A DNA stretch of 64,000 bases, taken from NCBI RefSeq assembly GCF_003265705.1, contig NW_020312848.1, positions 56,277,707 to 56,341,706 of the forward strand, given 5' to 3'. The notes beneath the pieces are model-generated. The model did not search any database. It was given only the letters and a program-made list of their open reading frames with translations, and was not told the origin of the DNA. Shown in pieces: positions 22,363 through 36,760 of the stretch. A program made the position numbers and the translations under genes. Every line of letters starts with the position of its first letter. The stretch's first letter is position 1. Source of the stretch: Callorhinus ursinus. Lineage: Eukaryota; Chordata; Mammalia; Carnivora; Otariidae.

Positions 22363-24879
22363 TAAAGCAAAGCTCCTTTTTAAAAAACCACTGAGACTGA
22401 TTTGTTTAAGGTTAAGCATTTGAAACAAAAATTTACAGAGAGGTTGGAAGTGTAGTCCAAAAGCCCTTTTTTGAAACTTAATTGCTGACATGATGCCCCC
22501 CTCACCCTCAAATACTTCAGTGTGCATTTCCTACAAACAAGGACCTTCCTCTACTTAACTGCAGTGTGACTATCAAAACCAGAAAACTGACATTGACCCA
22601 GTACATCACTCTCCGCATCAACGATCCTTTCAAGTTCCTCCAATTGTCCTAATACTCTTTTCTTTTTTTTAATAGCTAAAGGTTCTATTTCAGAATCATA
22701 CATAGCATTTAGTTGTCCCTTTAGTTTTCTTCAGTCTGAAGCAGATCCTCAGAATTTCTTTGAGTTTCAAATCCTTAACACTTTTGAAGATTGAGGGCCA
22801 GTTACTTGGTAGAATGTCCTTCAGTTTGGGCTTGTCTGATATTTCCTCATGAGTGGTTTTCTCAGGACCACTCCAAAATAAGGCTGTGTTCTTCTCAGTG
22901 CATTAGAAACACATGTTTTCCATTTGTACAATTGGTGGCAGTGAAGATGTCGATCACTTGATGAAGGCCTATCGCCAGGTGCCTCTTCTCCCTTCCTACC
23001 CCCTGTCATTAATAAGTATTTTGTGGGGAGGACTTTGACACTATATAAATATCCTATTCTTCACTAACTTTCAATTTATTAGTGGGTTTATTTTATCTAA
23101 AGGACTGGTGAATTCCCATTTTTTCAATAGGTTATAATCTGTGAGGATCACTATTTGGATGTCCAAATGGTGCTACATTTGGCTAGAAGGAGCCCGTGCG
23201 GTCTGGCTGTGTCTTTTTGACATGTCCCCATCATTCTTTGGTCACTTCCTTGCTTTCTGGCACAACAAGACATTCTAAGCTTGTTTTGTACTTTCTTTGC
23301 CCCTAAAAGGAGCTCTGGGTTCCTTTAGTGGAAAATGGAACGTGTTTTGAGAACAAGTGTCTTTGCTGGTGTGCGTTTTCCAGACTGTTGTTGTGACAGT
23401 GTCTCTCAGCTGCTTCTCTCCCCATTCCTTCCACATGCCCGTGGCTTTCCCACCCGCATGGCTCCCTCCCTTGCTCTCCTTGCTCCACAGGGCCCACGCT
23501 GTTTCTCTGTTGACATTTGGAAGCCCTAACTCGGGGGAGCAAGCAGCCACACGATGGCCGCCCGTGTCCTAAGAAAGGCTGGCCTGCTGTTGGCAGGTGT
23601 GCTGGACAACCCACTAGCCGTAGTTGGAGAAACCTGGTTCAGCAAGCACTTCTGGATACATGACCTCAGTGAGCTTAAACATCCGAATGGGTGTGAGTCA
23701 TTCCCCAGCCCCAATGGCTGACTTCCCCTTTTACATTGTGAGGACAACTGCCTTCCTGTTCTGCCTTAGTTCAGCTTTGCCTGGGATTGATTTCCTAAAC
23801 TCTTTGAATTTTGAGGGTTGTTACCACGTCTCCTACCTGGCATCCTTTCTCCTCTAAGAAGGAAAATGTGAAAGGCCTGACTAATCCAGCCCTCCTAGTT
23901 CCTGCTCAGCCTGAGGACTTTCAGGCCGGCTAGCCCTTGGGGCAGGGCCCGCCGGTTCCCTCAAGCTTGTGAATGGAGGCTGGGGGCTGACCCGGGCTGG
24001 CCTCCCACGCCGCGCTCCCACACACTGCACGCTGGCCTTCCCGTCTGTGTCCCAGCTCCTGCGTCCTTGGTCTGCCATGACAACCAAGATGTAACTATTC
24101 AGATACTTTCATCCCCCTCCTTGGGCTCTCTGTCCTCTGCCAAACTTCCTCTATGCCCTTCTTGCTGTGGACTTTTTAAGTGTGACTTTCCACACTCCGT
24201 CCATCCCTGGGTTTAGTGAAGTCTTGAGCTGCACTTGCCCAACACTTCTGTCTTTTACTCCCGCACCTCCTAAGTGGACTTGAACCCTAGGTAGTTACCC
24301 AGGAGGGGAGACTCTGGGCAACTAATCCAGAGGCCAGCAAGAGGCCCTTGACATGCCTGGGAAGAAGGCTCAGTTTCTTTCTTTCACTGAACGAGGGACG
24401 AGAGGGAGAGAGAGAATAAGAGAGGCCATCACGCGAATGAAAAGTGGAGAGGAAGCTTCCTTGGTCTCCAACATCTTTCTAGAAATAAATGTCAGTTCAT
24501 TCAAAGCCTAGCTGCATGTTGCTTCCTGTTCAGGGGTTCTGTCAGATCTCATATTCTTAGAATAAGCTGCCCATTTTTGGTGTTATTTTGAGTGGATTTC
24601 TGCTTGTTGCCATCAAAAGAGCCTTTCTTGAACGTTCTTGATGGCTGCATTGCCTTCAATTTCTCTCCAGTGGAGCCTGCTCTCCCATGCCCTGGGAGAG
24701 GGGCCAGTGTCCCTCTCACCCCCCAGTGCTGCTTCCCTGCAAATGTTTCTGCAACACTTTTTAAAACAAACTGTCTTTTTAGGTCCATGTCCAGCACAGG
24801 GAGGTACTATCCTCTCCCCTGTCACCCACTCACATCCAGACACTTTTCTAGGTAATAATAATAATAAATGTCAGAAGTT

Positions 24880-26935
24880 CTGTTCTCCTTCCTTCTTCCC
24901 TTGCCATTATCCTGGGCAACCTCAGCATCCACACAGATGATTCATGCACTAGGTTATTCCTATATTCTGCACCCTATCTATTCCCAAAATAATGAAAACA
25001 ACATATTAAAAAATGGTACCTATCTTATAGCTTAGGAAATACTTTCCCAGTCATAATTTCGTTCTGTTTTGATTTTTGAACTCCACTGCCAAAGCCACAC
25101 CATAGACTCACCCCCTTATACCTGCCTCACTTCCAAAACCTGGGTGTCTCCATTCTCCTTTAATGAAGACAATCTCCTGGGCTCCATTATTTTCCTTTAG
25201 TTTCTCCCGAAAGCCTTCTCTTAGGTGTCATCGGAGCCTGCGTCTTTACTCTTCCAGAATCTTATAGGCTCCCAGCCCCCTCCCGTTTCCTGCCCGCTCA
25301 GCCAGGGTCTGATGCTTGGCCTCCGCAGCGCTGCCAGGAAGCCGGGGCCAGCATCTCTCACCTCGGCAGACCTCCTCTGCCCGCACCTGGTCCATCTTGC
25401 TTGTCCCCGACCCCTGCTCCTGATGGTCAGCCCCTCACCACTCAGGTGTGTCATTCTCTCCATTCCCCCTCTCCTGCCTTCTCCCTTTCTCGTTTCAGCG
25501 ATGTCCTAAATGCCATTCAAAAATGTTTTGTTAATGCTTTGTGAACTCCGGGTCTCTCCTGTCTTCTTCTTGGCCCCAGCCCCCCTCCTCCCTGCACTCT
25601 TCCTCACCATGCTCCAGTCTCCTCCAGGATATGACCACATCCATTTTTCCTCTTTCCCTAACATCTCAGCGTCAGATCCCCTTCTCACTGATTTGAATGA
25701 ATGGTGAAACCTCTCTATAGAAACCAACCCTTCTTCAATCTCGCTTCTCCCTGAAGCTGCCATTCACTATTTTCTCACCCCCTTCTTTAGAGTTTCTACT
25801 CAACACTCTGTCACACATTCCTTCTTCAACCCTCCAAATTCTGTCCTGACAGAACCTCCTTTTTCAGAGGAAAACAACGACTGTCTGATTTCCTAATTCC
25901 AACTTGACCACAAAACCCTGGGAAGTCTCCTCTTTTGGCCTTCATGACACTCTTTCTCCAGATTCTCCTTGAAGCTCTCTGACCCAAGTTTTCCTTTGCC
26001 ATTCTTTAAATGTGGGCCTCTCCCAAAGTTCTCATCTTGGTCCTGGAAGGCCTTCCTGCTTTGCTTCCCTCCCAGCACCATGTCATTCTCTCCCACAGCT
26101 TCACCCACATGCTGGTCACTTCCCCACCCACTTTGACTCCACCCCATCTCTTCTGAGCTCCTGACCTACATTTCCAACCGCCAATGGGACATCTCACTCC
26201 AAACTTGGCATGTCTCCCACTGAACTCAGAGTCTTCATCCTACAAGTCACCCATCTTGTGTACATGCCACCAACAACCAGCCACGCACATAGAAACCTTG
26301 GAGGGTGACTTCTCACGGTTCACCAGTAGCTCATGCTGCCAGGTGGCCGTGCAGTTTGTGACCGTTCTGGAATTCAGGGCCTCCCTCTCTCTCCCTGCTC
26401 AACTGCCATTGCCATCTTCCTGGTTCACCTCCCTCCAAACTCCTCTCTTTTCAACCTTAAAAACAGCGATTTAATCATCCCATTTCCACCTCAGAGACAG
26501 CACTGATTCCTCACTGTGTACAGGGAGAGGCTCAGACTCCTTGGAAGGGCAGTCGAAGCCCCACATGGTATTCCTGGCACGTTTCCCACCACACACTCCA
26601 TGCCCCTCGCTCCTGCCATGTGGGCCTCCCCGTAGTTCCCCGAACCTGCTTTTCTTTATCTCGTGGCTCCACTTGCTATTTCCTCCTGTCAGGAAGATAT
26701 TTCTCTTCATTTTCTGCCAACCCAAATGGTCCCATAAGTCAAAATTCAGGTCAATGGTCATTTTGTCTGTGAAGCCTTCTTTGATCCTCCCTGGACAGTA
26801 GTTGCTTCTCCCGTTTCCCTTAGTGGGTCACGTCTCGCACTTAGTTGACTATGCCTTGAATTATAACGAGTTAGTTTTGTTTCTGTCTGTGAATTCTTTA
26901 ACAACAACTGTTTATTGAATAACATGTGTTCTTCA
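24880..26935 (+). mobile_element. long L2 LINE copy, sense
   Basis: About 2 kb of degraded L2. Near 24905 the reading IILGNLSIHTDDS resembles the IILGDFNIH motif of the CR1/L2 endonuclease domain. From 26140 the CTGAGCTCCTGACCTACATT to ACTGAACTCAGAG region matches the same part of L2 that overlaps the ST7 exon at 1 kb. The 3' end has GTGAAGCCTTCTTTGATCC and a TTTATTGAATAACATG terminus. All frames are broken. Confidence 0.65.
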
Positions 26936-27125
26936 TTCTTATCCTGTCATTTAATATTTACCACAGCTCTTCGATGTGGTATCGGTATCGTCCTTTGCCA
27001 AGGAAGAAACTGGGGCTCAAAGGTGTCACATTTCTTCCTGAGGTCATATGGCTGGTAAGTGGAAGAACCAGAACCTAAGCCCGGGGCTGCTTTACCCCAA
27101 AGCTCAGTCTCTTTTCGCTAGACCA
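26935..27125 (-). mobile_element. MIR, antisense
   Basis: AAGGAAGAAACTGGGGCTCA, GAGGTCATATGGCTGGTAAG and a CGCTAGACCACTT end follow the complement of the MIR consensus. Confidence 0.7.
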
Positions 27126-27302
27126 CTTGTTTCCAATCTTCATTGTGCATTGAAATCACCGGAGGGAATCTTTCAAAACTATTGATTTACCCGATGGTAT
27201 TGGTATGGAGCCCAACCCAGGCATCAGGGTCTGTGGTTTTATTTTTCCAGTTGCCCAGGTAACCCTAATACACAGCAAAGTCTGGGAGGCACTGCTCTAG
27301 GC
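27125..27302 (+). mobile_element. hAT-type (MER) DNA transposon fragment
   Basis: TCATTGTGCATTGAAATCACC, GGAGCCCAACCCAGGCATCA and GCCCAGGTAACCC follow a short mammalian hAT-Charlie repeat. Confidence 0.5.
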
Positions 27303-28739
27303 TCTTCAGCATCCAGCACACAGTGTGTTTAATGTAGGTTGGCCCTAAATATTTTCCCCAAATGCTTTTCTGCTCCTCTGGACACTTTATCCCTAAATCC
27401 TAAGGTTGGCAAAAATTCAAAAGCAAAAACAAGCAGAGAAAGAAATCAATTATTTGGCTAACATGAGTCCCAAATTCATTTCCAGTGAAATTTTCCAAAT
27501 CAATATAAAGAAATTAGCACAGGCCAAAGCTGTTAAAACTAATTGATCCTCGATTGCCTTGCTTTGGGGAGAGACACGCCTCCTCCTCAGCACCCTCGTG
27601 CCCCTCCTCTTGTTTGTCATCACTCAGCCGCCGTGTGTTGTCACCACTTGTCTCCACAGACGGACCCCAAGGCAGAGCCTACCTTCTTTGGAAGAGAAGT
27701 TGAGACATGGCAGGGAAAGCGTGGATAGAAGGTATGGACCATGGCAATGATCAGGTCACACTCCCTAGTCCTCGCAGGCTGTCACAGCCATGTGCTGCCC
27801 CAGAAGTTGCTGGAAAAAATCTCACTGGGTCAGTCACTCCCCATACTGCAATGACTATCCTCTATGCATAATTTAAGGTTATTTTATTACAGCCAAATTT
27901 ATGGAAATAATTTGAGAACTGTACTTTAAAATGCTTTGTCCTAAGACTTATTTATAACTTTTAGTATTAGAGTCCATCAATGAGGAAACATCACCTAATA
28001 AAACTACGCTGTGAATTTATGTGAATGTCCTATCTAACTAGTAGGGTGTGCCTTCTCATCCAATCCCATTAGAGCTTCCGTTCTGCTACACAGAGGGAGC
28101 AAACTACAGAAGACCTTCAGCGTCTGTGAAGGCCGGAACACTCTTCTCCGACGTTTGTTGGATTCAGACGGTGATCATTGCTAGCAATAGTCTAGAACAC
28201 ATGAGAGCTATAGACATCACTTGTGCTCAAAGTTTGGGGTGAATTAAATAATTCATTCACTGAACTTTATTTGGAGTCCTCCCTCTGTGCCCACGCATAC
28301 ATACAGCGTCTGTAATACACAGCTAAGTACTTTTGGAGCCCAGGGACTCACACAGGAGGGCTCCTTTATACAAATGCCTAACGCTAAGTTAGAGGGTCTC
28401 AGTTAAATGATATGCTAAGGCGGTCATTCGGAAGAGGCTGCAGGGCCTCAAATGATTGACGGCTAAGCGAATGGCACCTGTGGGCCCTTTGTCCCCGAGA
28501 GCAGGCAAGAGAACTAGATGGAGGTCCTGCCTTTAACTTTTGACCTCAGCTTCTCAGCGGTAAGACAAGAGAGTCACATCAGAAATTTATTTCCAAGGGC
28601 ATCCCATCTCTCCTCCGTGGTGAGTCTGGGGATCTGTGAGAGTTGATGGCATGAGGAGGCCTTCTGGCAATGAGCTGTGTATTCAACTTGGAGGGTGGAA
28701 GTGTTGGGAAGAATATCAGCCGGGGGCCCGCTCGGAAAC

Positions 28740-29260
28740 GCACGCCATACCAGTTAGGTTAACAGAGACAATTTAATATGAAGAATTAGTAACCAGGTTC
28801 TGGAGGACATAAAGGACACTCTGAGGTATTTCAGCGACAGGAAGAGCCAGAAAGAGCCACCGCCCATAGGGGTTGAGGAACAAAGAGAAAAGGTTGGATT
28901 AGAAACTTGGAGAAGAGGTCCCAGAGCTGGTACAGGGGGTCCTGCCCAGATGGCGCTCGTGCCTGTTAGAGCCCCAGTGAGGCTGGTTCGGGGGTGTAGG
29001 GGAAAACCTGCAAAAGGCCTAGCTGCTGCTGCAGGAAGAACTGTTGCTGGAAGGAGCCCCACAGGAACGTCCAACAGGAGGAAAGGCCTGCCGTCTCCCC
29101 GTAGCGCCTCCTTCTGGAAGAGCTGCCGAGGACCAGCAAAGCGGAACCGGTTTGCAGCCTCAGCCCTTGGCCCCTAGACAAACCCGGGGCGGGGGTGGGT
29201 TTGAGACTGAGAGCCAACAGTCTAATAACCAGTCCTGGCAGCAATGGGAACAGGGCCCAC
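28740..29260. other. GC-rich unassigned stretch
   Basis: A locally GC-rich segment with GCTGCTGCTGCAGGAAGAAC and GCCGTCTCCCCGTAGCGCC. It has open frames of about 75-106 codons on both strands, none with recognisable domains, splice sites or similarity. It could be an old repeat I do not recognise. Confidence 0.3.
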
Positions 29261-29319
29261 TACAAGCGGGGCAATAGTTTAAGCAAAGTGGTGTAACAAT
29301 ATCTGCCATGTCCACGCGT

Positions 29320-29500
29320 CCTCTTTGTATCATTTTCCTCCTTCGCCCTTTAGTCCTCACAGTGACCTGAGGAAATCAGTGCTGTTATTCACCTGAGGCG
29401 AAGGCGCAGCAGGGTAGTTTCGGGGAGATAACCGCCCCACACTTACCTGGCCCCCGAGGGCAGAACGGGGATCTGCTCGCAGGACTGTCCGGCTGCAGAA
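29320..29500 (-). mobile_element. probable MIR, antisense
   Basis: CCTTTAGTCCTCACAGTGAC and a TATTCACCTGAGGCGAAGGC middle follow the complement of MIR, strongly diverged. Confidence 0.45.
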
Positions 29501-29599
29501 CTCTGGCCTCACAGGAGGCACAGTGCTTGCCGAAAATGGGCTCGGTGCGCCCGAGCAGCCAGGTGACTGGTTTGACTAGAAAGGTGGACATAGATTCGG

Positions 29600-29985
29600 A
29601 AAGGTGATTTTTGGCTAATTTGTGGAGGGGCAAGGGATTTGGGCCTTTTAGGCAATGGGAACCAGTGACAATTTTGGAATACGGCAATGAAATGGTGGAA
29701 ACTTTATTTAGAGAGATTTATTTGGAGTGAGCAAGATGATTTGAAGAGAGAGGAATCTGAGCCAGTGAGGCTCATTAGGAATTATAGTAATTTAGAAAGG
29801 AGGTGATATGGGCCTTGGTTTGGGTGGTGGCAATGAGAAAGAAAAGGGAGAAATGTGTGGAAGAAAGAAAGAACGAGAATGGAGAGACACAGATATTGCA
29901 CGAAAAGTAGAACTCAAAGATAATTCTGAAGTTTTTGGGTGTAGATAACTAGCAGAACGGTACTGCCTTTCGAAACAAATTCTGG
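29600..29985 (-). mobile_element. L2 fragment, antisense
   Basis: GGCAATGGGAACCAGTGACA, TAGTAATTTAGAAAGGAGGT, GGGTGGTGGCAATGAGAAAG and CTGAAGTTTTTGGGTG are in the order of the complement of the L2 reverse-transcriptase region. Confidence 0.6.
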
Positions 29986-30220
29986 GGATTCTGGAATGCC
30001 TTTCCTTTAAGAATGTGGCCTCTGCCTGGGCGCCCTGCCCATCCCCCAGCAACCATGATAGCATGGGGCCCCCAGCTCCCTGCTGAATCTCCCTGGATTA
30101 TCATCAGCAAAGTTGATAATTTAGAATTGAGAGGTAACTACTTATTGTGTAGTCAGGGAAAATATTTGACTGGAGATGAGGAACTGGATTTTGTCATCCT
30201 GTTATTGCTGTGTATTTTAC

Positions 30221-30338
30221 TTTTTTTTTTTTTAAATATGAAATGCTTCACGAATTTGCATGTGATCTGTGCACAGGGACTATGCTACTCTTCTCTGTAT
30301 GGTTCCAGTTTTAGTATACATGCTGCCAATGCAAGCAC
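30221..30338 (-). pseudogene. U6 snRNA retropseudogene
   Basis: Read on the - strand from 30338, the sequence starts GTGCTTGCATTGGCAGCATG, passes ATACTAAAACTGGAACCATA, CAGAGAAGAGTAGCAT and GCAAATTCGTGAAGCATT, and ends with CATATTTAAA and an A run (T run on +). This covers the full length of U6 with about 15 differences. The conserved ACAGAGA box is intact, but the following AGC-triad region reads AGTAGCATAG and changes are spread along the molecule. The copy has a poly(A) tail instead of a pol III T stop and is flanked by GCTGTGTATTTTAC (30207-30220) and GCTGTGTATTATAC (30339-30352), so it is an L1-mediated retrocopy. No proximal sequence element or TATA box is visible upstream, so it is probably silent. 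Confidence 0.93.
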
Positions 30339-31185
30339 GCTGTGTATTATACTTTGTCCGAATTAGTTAACAGTGTGGCTAAGAGAGTTTATTGGGATAA
30401 TGGATATCAGTGGCTCTCTAACTTGTTTTCATCATAATCACCGGTGGAAGTTTTAATTGTGCACTTCGTAGAAGAGTGGCACGTTATATTTCAGTGGTCC
30501 CCAGCTCACCTAGAGGGTAGGTACTGAAGTCAGCACTTAAGGCAAAGGATAACCAAAACTACCCTTGAAATTCCCTTATAAAGATAGGAAGGTAGTGGAG
30601 CTCTGCTCCCAGTTCAACACAGTTTTTCCTCTAGTGTTAAAACAGATTGCTTCTTCTCCGGGGCCCTTACGAGATGGTTGGTTTGTGTTTAAAAAGGGCC
30701 ATTTGTACCTAAAAACAGTATCTTTAATCAAACTTCACACCCAGAGGGCCTAGAAGCTCAAGTTGAGAGAGGCTCTGGCTTAGTAGCAAGGAGGCTACGT
30801 GAAGGATGTTTTCACAGTAGGAGGCCTGGCCTATTCCAGGCTGCTGTATCTTACCTGAGGGCAGTGGGCCCAGAAGAGCTGTTCAGGCTGGTGTATCTGG
30901 GTACCAGAACTAGTGGGTACAGGAATGAAGACACAAGTCCCTCTGGAGCAGACTCCTTCCATTATGAGAGCAATCATTTGTGTGGCTAGTCTTAGTTATG
31001 GGAATGTCAAGGCACTAGACTCTCCTTGCCTAGGAAATAGATGTAACAGGATTTTTAAAAACTTTCTGTGGCTTATCAGTTTGCAAAAAGAGCCCTGGAG
31101 GCTTCTGTACGGAAATGAATGCAAGACCTCATGCTCTTCTTCTGGAGCTGAAATTAGAGAAAACTGCTTTTAAGAGTATGGCACT

Positions 31186-31384
31186 GGGGAGCCTGGGTGG
31201 CTCAGTCGTTAAGCATCTGCCTTCAGCTCAGGTCATGGTCCTGGGATCGAGCCCCACATCGGGCTCCCTGCTCAGCGGGAAGCCTGCTTCTCCCTCTCCC
31301 ACTCCCCCTGCTTGTGTTCCCTCTCTCGCTGTGTCTCTCTCTGTCAAATAAATAAATAGAATCTTAAAAAATAAACCCCCAAAA
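31186..31384 (+). mobile_element. Can-SINE, sense
   Basis: Head GGGGAGCCTGGGTGGCTCAG, CCACTCCCCCTGCTTGTGTT middle of the arctoid type and AAATAAATAAATAGAATCTT tail. Flanks GTATGGCACT and GCGTGGCACT. Confidence 0.94.
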
Positions 31385-32059
31385 CAGCGTGGCACTAACC
31401 ATCTGCTGGTGTGAGAGGGCTCCAAAAGCCCCAGACAGGAATTCCTCATGGGAGAATCTGGGGTGATATAGAATGGACAAAAAGAAGAGTTCTCGAAAAA
31501 CACATAGGTGAGACTGAAGAACCTCCGGACCTAGCCGCTAAGATGTCTTGTCACTCTTCGAGAGCAGTGGCTGAATATGTGAGTGAAAACGAGGAGCTAT
31601 AAACGTGGAGCCCAAGCATAAGCTTTGGGTTGGGCAGGGATCTGGCCCAGCAGGGGTTTCACCTGATACTTGAGCCAGGATTTGTGTTTAGTGATGACAC
31701 AATACTTGTAAAAGTCACAGAAGCAGGAATGCCTATAGACTGAGCAGTCTCCAGTTCCGCCATTTGGAAGTACTGACCCACCTGGGCTCAGTGAATCCCT
31801 GGGATTCTTGGGACAGTTCAAAGTAGGAATCCCAGGAGAGCCCCTGGATTTCTGCTAATTAGGAATGACTAAGCAATAAACAGGGAAAATGTGTAAAGTT
31901 GATAAAGATATGGGGAAATACAATTCTTAGTAACATGTTAATATTTATATGTTTCAAGACAACAGCTGTCAGGGACCATTAGGCATTTGAGATCTTTTTG
32001 ATCATTTATAGGAAATTGATCAGAATGTGAATTTCTGATGCTTCATGAGTGGGTCATTT

Positions 32060-32125
32060 TCTGTGCATGTGCATGCATGTGTATGTGTGTATATGTATAT
32101 GTAAATGGAATATACTATATATATA
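32060..32125 (+). repeat. GT/AT-rich simple repeat
   Basis: Imperfect GTGTATGTGT / TATATATATA alternation. Confidence 0.8.
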
Positions 32126-32198
32126 TGAATTGAAGACACTTCTTGAGCCACACAATATTTAAGGAGCTATAGAAATTATTATAGGAAGTCAGAGTTTT

Positions 32199-32406
32199 GG
32201 GGTGCCTGGGTGGCTCAGCCCATTTAACATCTGCCTTCGGCTCAGGTCATGATCCCAGGGTCCTGGGATTGAGCCCCACATTGGGCTCCTTGCTCAGTGG
32301 GAAGCCTGCTTCTCCCTCTCCCACTCCCCCTGCTTGTGTTCCCTCTCTCGCTGTCTCTCTCTCTCTCTCTGTCAAAAAATAAATAAAAGTCTTAAAAAAA
32401 AAAAAA
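32199..32406 (+). mobile_element. Can-SINE, sense
   Basis: Head GGGGTGCCTGGGTGGCTCAG, tail AAATAAATAAAAGTCTT and A run. GTCAGAGTTTTG occurs on both sides. Confidence 0.95.
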
Positions 32407-33331
32407 GTCAGAGTTTTGTTAACTTTAGGAAGTATTTAGAAAGTAATGAGTAATGGTCTTCTACTCTTATATTTTAATTAATGGGGGTTATTTTCATTAG
32501 ATTAACCCTAAGAAGTCAATATTGTCATCTATTTGTGTCTCTCAGGAACACTTCTACAGTAATTTTCCAATTGTAATCAACTCACAAAGCATCCTTGGCA
32601 AAGGGTTAGCTTGCATACTTATGCAGAGATTCAAAGTTAGATATTATCTTGATGTGTACTGTGTATCATGCTTGATGGGACTTTTTTCTGAGGATGTAAA
32701 TCAGAAATTCCTTGCAGATCAGTGGAATCATTCACTTATTCTTTTATTTTAAAAGAATACTAATTTATTGAATATTTGCTACATGCCTGGTGCTCTACAG
32801 TTGAATCAAGAGTGAGAAGTAAAAGGGGATTGGTGCAGGAAAAGGGAGGGAGAGAGGGAAAGGAAACAATCCTAATCATCCTTGGCTGGTCTTGTATTAG
32901 AATTGTAGCTTTATAAATTAATTTTAGTAAAAAGTTGACAGTTTACAATATTAGGTCTATTATAATCTCTCCATTCAAAGTATCCCTTATTTCCATTACT
33001 AAGGTTTTTTAGATTTTTTTCTTATAATTCTACACAATCATTATTGTTTATATCCAGATATTTATATTGCTACTATGAGCAACAGAATCCTAACCAGTTT
33101 CCCCACTTTTAGTCTAAGTCCTCCTGCATCCACACCTACAAATCTATTCTCCTTTTAGATTGACTGAAGAGTTTTAAAATTATTTTTATTCCTTACTAAA
33201 GAGGAAATTGTACATTTTTGCCTTAATAGTTATCTTTAAAATTGTGACATGCTTACCTAACAATGCCTAAAGTTTATCATATTTCTTCCCTACTTCCCAA
33301 CAATATAAACAAATTTAAAATGCTTAATTTT

Positions 33332-33521
33332 GGGGCCTCCTGGGTGGCTCAGTCGTTAAGCATCTGCCTTCGGCTCAGGTCATGATCCCAGGGTCCTAGG
33401 ATCGAGCCCCTCATTGAGCTCCCTGCTCAGCAGGAAGTCTGCTTCTTCCACTCCCACTCCCCCTGCTTGTGTTCCTGCTCTTGCTATCTCTCTGTCAAAT
33501 AAATAAATAAAATCTTTTAAA
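33332..33521 (+). mobile_element. Can-SINE, sense
   Basis: Head GGGGCCTCCTGGGTGGCTCA, tail AAATAAATAAATAAAATC. AAAATGCTTAATTTTGG occurs perfectly on both sides. Confidence 0.95.
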
Positions 33522-34107
33522 AAATGCTTAATTTTGGTCACTTCCTTTCCATCTTGATATGTTACCAACACTTTATTTCACCTAGTTCTGTTACCAGAAA
33601 TGAGTAATTCCTAGTTATTGTATGAAATTGTAAATTTCACTGCATGTATACAAATTTATTTACTCAACTTTTCCCCTTGCATTTCTTTTGGAAAATATTT
33701 GCTCTGAAGTTCCTATAGATGAGATCTGTTCTTGGTAGATTTTGTTTGTCTGAAATGTCTTTATTTTACTCTTGTTCTTTAATGATAGTTCAGCTGGATA
33801 TAAAGTTATAGATTGATTCCCACCTCCCCCCCAGGGTTTTGAAAATATGATTCCAGTGCCTTCTTGTTTTCCATCACTGCTCTGGAAATGTCTACTTTTG
33901 GCCTGATTTTCTTTTCTAGGTAACTTGTTTTTCTCCTTGGTAGCTTTTGAAATTTCTTTTTCTTCTACTCTCTGCATTTTTGCAACAATATATTTTTGTG
34001 TGGATTTATTTTGTTTTGGAACTGCTTGGAACTTGTGCTTCTTGACACTGAAGATTTATATCTTTCATCCATTCTGAAAATTGCTCATCTTTCTCATTTT
34101 CTCTCTT

Positions 34108-34312
34108 CTTTTTTTTTAAAGGATTTTATTTATTTATTTATTAAAGAGAGAGAGAGCGAGAGCATGCACAAGCAGGGGGAGGGGCAGAGGGAGAGGGAGA
34201 AGGAGACTCCCCATTGAGCAGGGAGCCCAACTCGGGGCTCAATCCCAGGACCCCGAGATCATGACCTGAGCTGAAGGCAGACACTTAACCAACTGAGCCA
34301 CCCAAGCGGACC
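34108..34312 (-). mobile_element. Can-SINE in old L1, antisense
   Basis: T-rich start with GGATTTTATTTATTTATTTA, GAGA-rich middle, ending GAGCCACCCAAGCGGACC. The head is more diverged than in other copies. Confidence 0.9.
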
Positions 34313-34530
34313 ATCTCTTTTCTTTCTTTCTGGAATTCCTGTTATAAGACATATGTTGGACCTATTAATTCTACTTTCCCTGTCCCTCAACTCCTTTCAT
34401 ATTTCCCTTTTTTTTTAATATATATATCTTGGGCAGAATTCTAGGTAATTTCCTAAATCTATCTTCCACTTCACCAATTCTCTTTTTAGCTGTATCTACT
34501 TTTCTGTTTACCATATCCAGTGTATTCATT

Positions 34531-34721
34531 TTTAAAGATTTTATTTATTTATTTGCCAGAGAGACACACGGTGAGAGAGGGAACACAAGCAGGGGGAGTG
34601 GGAGAGGGAGAAGCAGGCTTCCTGCAGAGCAGGAGCCTGATGCGGGGCTCAACCCCAGGACCCTGGGATCATGACCTGAGCTGAAGGCAGATGCTTAACG
34701 ACTGAGCCACCCAGGCGCCCC
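34531..34721 (-). mobile_element. Can-SINE in old L1, antisense
   Basis: AAAGATTTTATTTATTTATT start, ending GAGCCACCCAGGCGCCCC. Flanks ATATCCAGTGTATTCATTTT and ACATCCTGTGAATTTT look like a diverged target duplication. Confidence 0.93.
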
Positions 34722-34733
34722 ACATCCTGTGAA

Positions 34734-35985
<1,252 letters not shown>

Positions 35986-36760
35986 TGACCACAGTCAGAA
36001 AATCACTGTTTTAATATCAGTGGTTATGTTTTTAATTACTGGTTGTTCTTTTTAGTTCTTTTTCAAATATTTTTTAGCTTACTTTTTTTCCCTTTAGTAT
36101 TATGTACTTTATTCATATTTATTATTCATTTTTCTTTTTCAAGTCATTCCTAAACAGATTTGTTTTATAGTCTGTGTATAGTAATTTTATTATCTGATAT
36201 TCTTGGGAATCTAAGTGTATTTTTTTTTCTTCTGTGATTCTCAATCATGGTCGCTTATTTTGTGGTGTGTTTTGTAATTTTAAATTATCAACTCAGATCT
36301 GGTGAAGTATTATATGTGAGAATCCTCTGCAGCCTGGTTGAAAATGCGACCCTCAAAGAGTTTTTGTTTTTGTATCTGCTAAGCACCTCAATCTAGAACT
36401 ATCTTGTTTTTTTGTTTTAGGCTAATTCATTGGCTAGGCAACTTCTAAAGTGTACAGTTTACGTTCATCCTAATATCAAACTAAACAGAGGCTAGTAGCT
36501 GTAAATGGTCAGGGCTATATATTTATTTTAATTAATTTTTTCCTACCCTAATGCCATTTCAGAGCAAACTTGTTCCCAGTTGATTCCCTGTGCTGGTGGT
36601 CAGATTTTTCCTTAATTGACTGTATTGCTCTCTGAAGGTTCTGACTTCATGTGGTAAGAGATGGGATTCTGTATCCTAATTCCAACTCCTCACTTCAAAA
36701 AGGCCCAAAACCCTGTTTCCTGCCCTGCCCTGGCCTTTAATTTAAAACCTAATATTCTAG

